A DNA stretch of 64,000 bases from Pseudomonas gingeri. GTDB lineage: Bacteria; Pseudomonadota; Gammaproteobacteria; Pseudomonadales; Pseudomonadaceae. Of this stretch, positions 7,809 through 15,824 are shown in pieces. The stretch spans positions 62,001 to 126,000 of the forward strand of contig NZ_JACAPR010000013.1 in the NCBI RefSeq assembly GCF_013385635.1, in the 5' to 3' direction. Numbering within the stretch: position 1 is the first letter of the stretch; each line of letters begins with the position of its first letter. The notes under the pieces were generated by a model, which saw only the letters and a program-made list of their open reading frames with translations, was not told where the DNA came from and made no database searches. The position numbers and the translations under genes are program-made.

Positions 7809-9341
7809 TTACCCGATCTCCCTTTGTGCGGTGCCCATGGCCGCCTGATAAAGCGTGCGATAACGGTCGATCATCAAGGTCTCGCTGTAATAACGGTGAA
7901 CCCGCAGCAAGCCCGCCGCCTGGGCGGACTTCCAGCGCTCGGGGCTGCGCAGCAGGTCGATGATCGCCTGCGACGTGGCCTGCGGATCGGCAATCGCCAC
8001 CACCTCCCCGGCCAGGCCGAGATCGCGGTCGGCCGCTTCGCCGCCCTCGATCAGTTCGCGGCAGGAACCGACGTCGCTGCTGACCACCGGGGTGCCGGCG
8101 GCCCAGGCTTCGAGAATCACCAGGGGCTGAGCCTCGCTGATGGAGGTCAACACCATCAGGCCCAGTTGCGGCAGGATCTCCTGGATCTTCTGGAAACCGA
8201 GGAACAAGACCTTTTTCTCCAACCCCAGGCTCGCCACCAGACTGCGGCACTCGGCAACGTACTCGGGGTCTTCCTCTTCCGGTCCGACGATCCAGCCTTC
8301 AACCTGGGGCATGACACTGACCACCCCGCGCATGGCCCGCAGGAAGGTTTTCACATCCTTGATCGGCACCACGCGACCGATCAGCCCGACCACCGGCGCG
8401 ATGCCTTCGGCGCGAGCGTTGAGGGCCTGGGTCCAGAGCTCCAGGTTGATCCCGTTGGGAATCACCTGGGTGCGTGCGACCGGCGCACCGTCCTTGATCT
8501 GCCGCTGGCGGTTGCCGTCGTACAAGGCAATGATCTGGTCGGCACTCTCGTACACCAGATGGCCGATGCGTTCGAAGAAGCGCACCCAGAGCATGCGGAT
8601 ATAGCCGGAGCCCGAGTCCATGCTGTCGTTGAGCGCCTGGTTGCTGCTTTCGGCGATCCAACTGGCCTGGGCCAGGTCGATCTTGCGCTCCTTGGTGTAG
8701 ATGCCATGTTCGCTGAGCAGGAACTGGCAGCCCCACAACTGCTTGAGGATGCAGCCCACCAGTCCGGCATAGCCGGTGGAAATCGAATGCAGGACCCGCG
8801 CCCGCGGCATCCGCCGGGCCGCGTCGGCCAGCATCAGCAACGGCGACTGCATGGTGCGCAGGGTCCAGAAATAGTTGACGAAGGACGGATCGGCACAATG
8901 TTGCTCGTAGCCTTCGGTCAGCGCTTCCCAACTGGGACGGCTGTAGAGCACATCGTCCAGGGTGATCCGCCCCTGGGCCAGCGAGTCGAGCACGCCAAAG
9001 CCCAGCTCGGCGGCGGGCTTCTCCGGGTTGTGCAGGTAACGGTAGAGATTGCTCAACTCTTCGAGGGAGGCCGTATGGGCGACACGCTTGTGCTTGGGAT
9101 TGCGCCAGGCTTCCTCCAGGTACACCTCTTCGATATGCACCACGTTCGCTGGAATCTCGTAGCGGCGCTGCCCGTAGGCTTCCCGCTGACCACCGATGAA
9201 CAGCACGGAAAAGGTCAGTTGCGGCAGCCCGAGGATCATCTGGTGAATCCAACCGGACACACCGCCACGCACGTAGGGCCAGGTGCCTTCGAGCAACAGG
9301 CAGACATCGGCCATGGGGGTCGGATCGATGGGCTTTTTCAT
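7809..9341 (-). CDS. pelF: PelF, cytosolic GT4 glycosyltransferase
   Basis: A 510-residue GT-B fold enzyme. The N-terminal acceptor lobe starts after MADVCLLLEGTWPYVRGGVS, and the C-terminal nucleotide-sugar lobe contains VGLIGRVVPIKDVKTFL and the SEAQPLVILEAWAAGTPVVS segment with the E-x7-E motif of GT4 enzymes. PelF uses UDP-activated sugar to polymerise Pel in the cytosol (known family role). Its ATG overlaps the pelE stop (ATGA-type, 4 bp), consistent with coupled translation. Confidence 0.95.
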   Translation of the reverse strand: MKKPIDPTPMADVCLLLEGTWPYVRGGVSGWIHQMILGLPQLTFSVLFIGGQREAYGQRRYEIPANVVHIEEVYLEEAWRNPKHKRVAHTASLEELSNLYRYLHNPEKPAAELGFGVLDSLAQGRITLDDVLYSRPSWEALTEGYEQHCADPSFVNYFWTLRTMQSPLLMLADAARRMPRARVLHSISTGYAGLVGCILKQLWGCQFLLSEHGIYTKERKIDLAQASWIAESSNQALNDSMDSGSGYIRMLWVRFFERIGHLVYESADQIIALYDGNRQRQIKDGAPVARTQVIPNGINLELWTQALNARAEGIAPVVGLIGRVVPIKDVKTFLRAMRGVVSVMPQVEGWIVGPEEEDPEYVAECRSLVASLGLEKKVLFLGFQKIQEILPQLGLMVLTSISEAQPLVILEAWAAGTPVVSSDVGSCRELIEGGEAADRDLGLAGEVVAIADPQATSQAIIDLLRSPERWKSAQAAGLLRVHRYYSETLMIDRYRTLYQAAMGTAQREIG

Positions 9342-10327
9342 GTCCAGGTCCTTACCAGCCCGGCAAAGGGCGGACGTTGTTGCATCTCCGGCGGCAGGCT
9401 TTTCAGCAGCGCGGGAATCTCGGCATAGCGCCCGGTTTCAAAGGCGATCTCGGCACGGAACGGGATGACCTTGGCCGGGTCCATGCCCGCTTCCTGGGCC
9501 TGGTGCATATGCAGCCGCGCCTTGCCGATATCGCCACGCTCCAGCGCGATACGTCCGGCCAGCAACAGCAGTTCACCGCCCTCGCCGGCTTTCAGCGCCA
9601 GTTCCGCATGTTCCCCGGCCTGGCCGAGCACGTGCTGCTGGACGCTGCCCTGGGCCAGGCCCAGGTAGGCCAGCTCCCAGTACCAGCGGGCCAATGTACC
9701 GTGCAAGGCGCCCGCCTTCTGCGCCGAGGCACCGGACAACTGTTCGAGGGACATCTGGATGCGCTGGTTGATATCGCTTTCCTGCTTGTCGAGCATCGAG
9801 TACGCCAGCAGGCGCACATCGTCGCTCGGATCGCCCAGGGCCAGCTTGAGAATCGGCACTGCTTCCTTGCCCGGCATGCGTCGGGTGGCGAGCAGGGCCG
9901 CCAGGCGCTGGTCCGGATCGGGGGCGTGGCGCAATACATCCTGCAGGCCGCTGTCACCGAAGGTCGGCGAGTGCAACTGGGTCTGCGCGCGAAACGGCAG
10001 TTCGGGAATACCCACCGCCTGCCACATCTGCGTTTCGCGCTTGCGTGGCAGGTACAAGGCCGGAAAGATCGCCGCGATCACCCCGACAGCACCGATCAAC
10101 GGCACAAAAAACGCCAGGCTGAAAATGAACAGCGGGCTCCACGGCAATGGTCGGCGATAACGCGCCGGCAGCAACAGCCACACGGCCGCCGCCAGCAGGC
10201 CGCAGGCGATGCCGTGGGTCATTGCGTACAGGAGCGCGATCTGCAGGTCGGGCAGCTGTGCCGTCAGACTGGCCCAACTCCCCGCCTCGAAAAACAGCGC
10301 CCCGCTAAACAGCCACTTGCTGAACAT
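9338..10327 (-). CDS. pelE: PelE, inner-membrane TPR protein of Pel complex
   Basis: A 329-residue protein with two N-terminal membrane helices (about residues 28-65 and 75-98) followed by a cytosolic helical-repeat region (LMHQAQEAGMDPAKVIPFRA and similar TPR-like units). It scaffolds the inner-membrane Pel synthase with PelD, PelF and PelG (family knowledge). It overlaps pelD by 23 bp and pelF by 4 bp. No missing feature was noticed. Confidence 0.92.
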   Translation of the reverse strand: MFSKWLFSGALFFEAGSWASLTAQLPDLQIALLYAMTHGIACGLLAAAVWLLLPARYRRPLPWSPLFIFSLAFFVPLIGAVGVIAAIFPALYLPRKRETQMWQAVGIPELPFRAQTQLHSPTFGDSGLQDVLRHAPDPDQRLAALLATRRMPGKEAVPILKLALGDPSDDVRLLAYSMLDKQESDINQRIQMSLEQLSGASAQKAGALHGTLARWYWELAYLGLAQGSVQQHVLGQAGEHAELALKAGEGGELLLLAGRIALERGDIGKARLHMHQAQEAGMDPAKVIPFRAEIAFETGRYAEIPALLKSLPPEMQQRPPFAGLVRTWT

Positions 10328-11684
10328 TCAGGCCACACTCGTTATGCAGGAAGTTGCGCAGGCCGTCCCGTTGCCGGGCCGACTCCAGATCGTAAGGCAG
10401 CACGTTCACCCCCAGGCCGGCCAGGTCGACGGTCATGCCGAAGTGTTCGTGGATCAGCTTGCCCAGGCGTGCCATATAGCCTTCGGCGCCCTCGGCGCTG
10501 GTCAGCGGCAACAGCACCAGCAACAGCGCATGTCCACGCTCGTTGACCAGGGTCAGATGCAGGTCGAGACCACGCTGGCTGCGTTCGAACAACCGCGCCA
10601 GTTCATCGTTGGACTGGGTCAGCTCGAACGCATAGAGACAGCCGGACAAGCCATGCCGCTCGACGTCCACCAGCGAGCGCTTGAGCTGGCGGGTGAAGTG
10701 CTGGGCGTCGGTGCTCTCCAGTTGCAGGACCTGCGGATCGTGATGCAGCAGGTCGGCGATATGCCCGGCGAGCAAGGCCAACAGGCTGAGGGTACGCTCC
10801 TGGAAGGCGAAGAACGGCATCTGCCGTACCGCGAGAATCGCCAGCATCCGGCCGTGGGTGTCCACCAGCGGGATACAGGCCTGCAACGACGACACCGCGG
10901 CCTGTCCGCCGGCATCGATCAGCTCCTCACGCACACTCACCAGCTCTTCGCGTTCCAGACACAAGCTGACCAACAGGTCCTTGTTGTCCAGCGGGCCCAT
11001 GGTCCCGGTGGCTGCCAGCAGGGTCAGCGTCGGCACCGTGCCGCGCGCCTGCTCCACCCGGTACAAGCCGGCTACCCGCAGCGAGCCGTACTGGCCGAGC
11101 AGGGTCAACACCGGCTCGGCCAGCAAGGTCAGCGAATCATCGCCATTGGGCGCCGCGCGCAGGCGATCACGCAGGCCCAGCAACGAGCTGCGCAGGCTCT
11201 GGTCGCTGCCGGCCAGGCGCTGCTCCAGACGATCGTGGGATACCCGCAGGATCTGGTGCGCGCGGGTGAAGTCATCGAGCCGGTACTGGCGGTACTCGTT
11301 GGCCATCTGCAAGCGCAACAACCGCCGCTCCCACAGGTCACGCACTTCGCCGACGAGCATGCCGCAGACCAGCACGCCGACAATGTAGGACGGAGCGATC
11401 TGCGCATAACCGGCCAATCCCGACTGGCGCAGGACGAAGAACGCCGCCACCAGCAAGCTGGCGCTGATCAGGCCACGGACAAAACCGTAGCGCACACCCA
11501 GCAACAGCGGCGCCAGCACCGACCAGGGGAACTCGGCCTGTACCTGCAACGGGTCTTCCGGCGTCAGCCAGAGACCGAAGCCGATGACCAGCGCGGTCAC
11601 CAGGAAGGTTTCCAGCCATGACGCCGGACCGCTGGCGCGCGGCGCCAGCACGTAGTCCATGTGGGGAGAGTTCATCGCAGTCAC
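10305..11684 (-). CDS. pelD: PelD, c-di-GMP-binding inner-membrane receptor
   Basis: A 459-residue protein. Four N-terminal membrane helices (about residues 20-130) are followed by a coiled segment, a GAF domain (about 160-315) and a degenerate GGDEF domain (about 320-450) lacking a GGDEF signature. The inhibitory-site motif is intact as R371-G-L-D374, matching the RxxD through which P. aeruginosa PelD binds c-di-GMP. Pel production should therefore be post-translationally switched by c-di-GMP. It overlaps the pelC stop by 4 bp and pelE by 23 bp. Confidence 0.95.
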   Translation of the reverse strand: MTAMNSPHMDYVLAPRASGPASWLETFLVTALVIGFGLWLTPEDPLQVQAEFPWSVLAPLLLGVRYGFVRGLISASLLVAAFFVLRQSGLAGYAQIAPSYIVGVLVCGMLVGEVRDLWERRLLRLQMANEYRQYRLDDFTRAHQILRVSHDRLEQRLAGSDQSLRSSLLGLRDRLRAAPNGDDSLTLLAEPVLTLLGQYGSLRVAGLYRVEQARGTVPTLTLLAATGTMGPLDNKDLLVSLCLEREELVSVREELIDAGGQAAVSSLQACIPLVDTHGRMLAILAVRQMPFFAFQERTLSLLALLAGHIADLLHHDPQVLQLESTDAQHFTRQLKRSLVDVERHGLSGCLYAFELTQSNDELARLFERSQRGLDLHLTLVNERGHALLLVLLPLTSAEGAEGYMARLGKLIHEHFGMTVDLAGLGVNVLPYDLESARQRDGLRNFLHNECGLNVQQVAV

Positions 11685-12202
11685 TCGATCCGCAGGCCGC
11701 CGACAAGCTTGTCGAGGACCTTCTGGGCCGCACCGGCCAGGCTTTCACGGGACCAGCCGGCACGGGCGCCGCTGTTGCTCCAGAGCACCTTGCCGGTGCC
11801 GGCCTCGACCACCCGCAGGCTGATGCCCACCGCCGGCTCGCCATCCAGGCCGTTCTTGTATTGCCACTCCTCGACGCTGCCGGACACCACGTAGTCGAGC
11901 TTCTGCTCACGGGCCCAGTCCATCGCCCCGGCCAGGCGCTCGTTATCGTCGAGCAGGGCCTGTTCACCCTGCCCCGGCGCGCCGGCATAGACCTGCGGTT
12001 GCAGGCCACGGCTGCTCAGCACGCTGAGCAGGATCTGCTCACTGCGCTCGCCGGCCTGGGGCGTCTGCGAATAGTTGACCAGCGGCAACACGCCCCAACG
12101 GGCCTTGCTGGACAACTCGGGGCTGCTCTGGCTGGTAAAGCTGCTGCAGCCGGCCATCAGCACGGCGGCCATTGCCAGACTCACGCAACGAATGGATTGC
12201 AT
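11681..12202 (-). CDS. pelC: PelC, outer-membrane lipoprotein of Pel export
   Basis: A 173-residue lipoprotein with lipobox VLMAGC (lipidated Cys19). PelC forms a ring at the inner leaflet of the outer membrane and funnels Pel to the PelB barrel (known). The ATG at 12202 was chosen because AGAGGAG lies about 12 bp upstream and it begins right at the signal peptide; the longer frame to 12262 would overlap pelB. It overlaps pelD by 4 bp. Confidence 0.94.
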   Translation of the reverse strand: MQSIRCVSLAMAAVLMAGCSSFTSQSSPELSSKARWGVLPLVNYSQTPQAGERSEQILLSVLSSRGLQPQVYAGAPGQGEQALLDDNERLAGAMDWAREQKLDYVVSGSVEEWQYKNGLDGEPAVGISLRVVEAGTGKVLWSNSGARAGWSRESLAGAAQKVLDKLVGGLRIE

Positions 12203-12230
12203 AAGGTTAACTCCTCTTTGAATTCCATGA

Positions 12231-15200
12231 TCAGCGTCCGAAACGCACGCTGTAACTGACACCTGCGGTACCGCCGGACTTGCCCGTGCCGCCTTCCGGC
12301 GCCGACTGGTAGCCGAAGGTCACTGCCAATTCGTCATCCCCCAGCACTTCGGTGCCGATACCGGTACTGATTGCATAGTTGATGGTGTTGTCGGTCCACT
12401 GCCAGCCCGAACTGACATCCACCAGCCAGGTGTACTGCCCGCGTGTGCGGTTCAGTGCGCCCGGGAAACCGCGCCGCCACGAACTGCCGAAGAACAACTG
12501 GCCGTAGCGTTTCTGCAGCAGGGTCTGGCTGGTGATCTCGCTCGGGTCGTCCAGTTCGAGTCCGACCAGGTCCAGCGCACCGCCCTGGGTGCTCGCCAGG
12601 TTGGGCAACGAACGGTTGTTCAGGCTGTTGTGCTGATAGTCGATACCGCTGCGCAGTTCCCAGTTCGGCCCTTCGAACTGCAAGGTATGGTCGAACTCGA
12701 TCTTCAGCGCCTGGCCGTTGCCCAGGTCATCGCCGCCACGGGTCGAGAACGAACGCTGGGCCAGGTTCCACGACAGTTGGTCGCGGGCCGAGTAGCGATG
12801 GCGTCCGCCCACCCAGACATCGTCCTGGCGGCCGAAGGCGCGCATCAGCCCGGTGTCTTCGTTCTTGCGGTGCCAGTCGGCGCCGACATCCAGCTCGTTG
12901 CCGCTGTCCACCTGCCAGGTGCGGCTGACCCCGAGGCCGTTGCGATCATCGTCCTTGCGCAGGCTGCTGTCGAAGATCAGCTTGTAGTTGCCGTTCTCCA
13001 GTTGCCGCTGCAAGGTCAACTCGGTATTGGTCTCGCTGCCCAGGCGCGATGAGTCCACGGTATCGCCACTGTATTGGCCCTGCTCCAGCACCAGCTTGGC
13101 GTACCAGTTGTCATCCAGGTTACGCGCGGTGGTCAGGCGTGGACCGTTGAACACCAATCCACCATAGTCCTGTCGCTGCCAGGAAAACAGCATGCCCTGC
13201 GGGGTCCGCTCGGTCATCTCGATGGCCTGGCGGCGCAATTGCTCGCGGATCGCCGGCGGCTGTTCGTCGCCCAGGGCCGACAGGTCGACGGCCAGCGCTT
13301 CGCCGCCGCGGCCGAGACTGTTCAGAGCCTCGACCTGCTGTGCCGGATCCAGGTCGCCGCTGGCCACCAGGCGTTCGAGGGCCTGGCGGTTGCTGCCGCG
13401 CAAGGCTTCCTGGATCTGCTCGTAGCCGCTGATCTTCAGGCCACGACTGCGAGCCCAGGCCAGCCAGTCATCTTTCTGCGCCGACTGGTTGATGTCATCC
13501 AGGCGCGCCAGCAACTGATCGAACCACAGTTGCAGCATCGGCTTGGAACCGTCCAGCCACTGCATCGCCTTGTTCTGCGCCTTGCGCGACGAATAACTGC
13601 TGGCCAGCAGGCGCAGCCAGGTCGAGTAACCCTGCGGCGTGGCGCGAATCAGTTCCGGGGTCACCTCGCGGTTGAGCTTGAGCCGCAGACGCTGGGCCGA
13701 ATCGGCGTAGCCGGCGCCTTCCAGGGCATCGGCGTAGGCGGCCTGGACCATCCAGTCGCCAGGGTTGGCTTGCAGGTACAGGCGATACCAGGCCAGGGCC
13801 TCGGTGTTGCGCCCGACCAGTTGACTGGCGGCGGCAAACGGCAGCCACAGGGTGCTGTCACTGCGTGCCAGGGCCCGCCATTGTTGCAGCAACGGCTTGA
13901 TCTCAGCGGTGCGACCGAGGTCGACATACAGCCACATCAGGCGTTCGCGGAACGTATTGTCATCCGGGAAACGGCTCAGCCCCAGGCGATACAGGCGCAG
14001 CGCCTCGTCGGTCTGTCCCTGCTGCACCGCCAGCGCGCCACGGGCCGCCAGCACCTGGGAGCGCTCGGAAGCATCCGGGTACTCCTCGGCTTCCTTGAGC
14101 AGGTCGATCACCAATGGCCAGTCCTGGAGTTCCTGGGCCAGTTGCAAGGCGGCCACCAGACGCTGCGGGTTGTGGCCCTGGCGCCAGCTATCGACGGTCA
14201 ACTGCAAGGCCTTGCGTGGATCGCGGCTGCGATAGAGGGCAATCAGCTCGCTCTCGTCGCCGAGATTGAGCGAGCCCTTGATGACCAGCATTTTTTCCAG
14301 GGCGACCCGCAGTTCCTCGTCCTTCTCCAGGTCCCAGGCCAGTGCGGCACGGGACTGCCAGTAATTGATATCGTCGATCCTGTTGCCGTCGACCGCCGTG
14401 ATCACCTGCCAGGCCGACTGGCTGTCAAACAGCTTGAGGTAGTTGTTGGCCCAGTCCACCCGCTCGGTACTGCTCAGCGGGTAACGCTTGGCAAAGTTCT
14501 TCCAGACGTCCAGGCGTGCCTGGTACTGCTCGGTGTTTTCCAGGTTCTGCAACAGACGGACCCAGGCCAGTCGGTGTTTCGGGTACCGGGTCACATAGCT
14601 GCGCAACCACTTCTCGGCCTGTTCGGGGGTGCCGCGCGACTCTTCGGCGTACACCAGGGCATCGAGCTCTACGTCGGTCAGCGCGCGCTTGTGCATGATC
14701 CCCGCCAGCACCGGGATGCCCCGGTCGAAGTCGTAGGTCTGCATCGCCAGGCGCCAGGTGTGCTCGAACTCGGCCGGGTTGTCGCGCAGCTTGCTCAGGT
14801 CGATCCAGTAACCCAGCGCCGACGCCGAGTCCCCCTGCCATTCGGCGATATGCGCCATCTGCTCCAGCAGCAACGGGTCTTGCGGACGCTGTTCGAGCAG
14901 TTGCAGGCCTACCGTGTGGGCGCCCTCGAGATCACCGAACGCCAAACGCTGCTTGAACTCCTTGGCCAGGACTTCCGGGCTGTCGGGCTGCAACTTGCGC
15001 CAGGCGCTGAAGAACTGCTCGGCCAGGTCAACGCGGTTATGCGCTACGGCTACATCGACACCCTGGTCAAGCAGGGTCGGATTGAATTCGCTCTCTGGCT
15101 GCGTGGTCAGTTCCTTGGCCAGCAGCTCGGCGGCCTGATCGCCACGGTCCGCCGCCACCAGGCCCTTGAAGGCTTCTTCGAGAAGCTGTCGGCGCTCTTC

Positions 15201-15824
15201 AGGCTTCTGGCTGCCTTCGAGCAGTTGCACATAGATATCGGCAGCCCGGCCGGGCTGTTCGCTGGCCAGGTACCACTTCGCTGCTTCGGCCAGCCACCGG
15301 TCGCGCTGCTTGGGATCACGACGAGCCAGTTCGGCATAGGCATCGGCCGCCAGGCCCGGGGCCTGGGCGCTCAGGGCCAACGCGGGAAGGCGTTCGAGCT
15401 GCGCTGTCGGCAACTGCTTGTAGTCAAAAGCCTTGAAGCGCGCGGCCAGGGCCTGCAAGGCGACGCTGTCAGTGCTGTTGTTCAAGGCCAGGGCATCGAG
15501 CTGCAAGCGGTAATAGTTCTTCAGCGTCGGATCGGCCTGCGGCCAGTCGGCCAGGTGCTTTTCCGCGCGCGGGTAATCACCCAGCTGGATCAGCAGGTCG
15601 AGCAATTGGGTGCGCAGTTCGCTGTTTTGCGGATGCGCCGCCAGCAGCACCTCGGCATAGCTGGCCGAGACCTCGTCCGGCTGACCGCCCTTGGGACGGA
15701 ACGCGTCCTCGTTGCGAAAGGTCGCCCACAGCAATACGCCGACAGCGATCGCCACCAGCAGCAGCGCCCAGGGATTGAGCAGCCGCGCGCTTTTGGTCTT
15801 AGTTGCAGAGGAGTTGGGCATCAC
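12231..15824 (-). CDS. pelB: PelB, TPR scaffold and outer-membrane porin for Pel
   Basis: A 1,197-residue protein. It has one N-terminal membrane anchor (about residues 16-37), a very long periplasmic tetratricopeptide superhelix (about 50-880) and a C-terminal beta-barrel (about 900-1197) ending in an aromatic-x-Arg context (SYSVRFGR). PelB binds PelA through its TPRs and exports deacetylated Pel through the barrel (known). It overlaps the pelA stop by 26 bp. Confidence 0.95.
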   Translation of the reverse strand: MMPNSSATKTKSARLLNPWALLLVAIAVGVLLWATFRNEDAFRPKGGQPDEVSASYAEVLLAAHPQNSELRTQLLDLLIQLGDYPRAEKHLADWPQADPTLKNYYRLQLDALALNNSTDSVALQALAARFKAFDYKQLPTAQLERLPALALSAQAPGLAADAYAELARRDPKQRDRWLAEAAKWYLASEQPGRAADIYVQLLEGSQKPEERRQLLEEAFKGLVAADRGDQAAELLAKELTTQPESEFNPTLLDQGVDVAVAHNRVDLAEQFFSAWRKLQPDSPEVLAKEFKQRLAFGDLEGAHTVGLQLLEQRPQDPLLLEQMAHIAEWQGDSASALGYWIDLSKLRDNPAEFEHTWRLAMQTYDFDRGIPVLAGIMHKRALTDVELDALVYAEESRGTPEQAEKWLRSYVTRYPKHRLAWVRLLQNLENTEQYQARLDVWKNFAKRYPLSSTERVDWANNYLKLFDSQSAWQVITAVDGNRIDDINYWQSRAALAWDLEKDEELRVALEKMLVIKGSLNLGDESELIALYRSRDPRKALQLTVDSWRQGHNPQRLVAALQLAQELQDWPLVIDLLKEAEEYPDASERSQVLAARGALAVQQGQTDEALRLYRLGLSRFPDDNTFRERLMWLYVDLGRTAEIKPLLQQWRALARSDSTLWLPFAAASQLVGRNTEALAWYRLYLQANPGDWMVQAAYADALEGAGYADSAQRLRLKLNREVTPELIRATPQGYSTWLRLLASSYSSRKAQNKAMQWLDGSKPMLQLWFDQLLARLDDINQSAQKDDWLAWARSRGLKISGYEQIQEALRGSNRQALERLVASGDLDPAQQVEALNSLGRGGEALAVDLSALGDEQPPAIREQLRRQAIEMTERTPQGMLFSWQRQDYGGLVFNGPRLTTARNLDDNWYAKLVLEQGQYSGDTVDSSRLGSETNTELTLQRQLENGNYKLIFDSSLRKDDDRNGLGVSRTWQVDSGNELDVGADWHRKNEDTGLMRAFGRQDDVWVGGRHRYSARDQLSWNLAQRSFSTRGGDDLGNGQALKIEFDHTLQFEGPNWELRSGIDYQHNSLNNRSLPNLASTQGGALDLVGLELDDPSEITSQTLLQKRYGQLFFGSSWRRGFPGALNRTRGQYTWLVDVSSGWQWTDNTINYAISTGIGTEVLGDDELAVTFGYQSAPEGGTGKSGGTAGVSYSVRFGR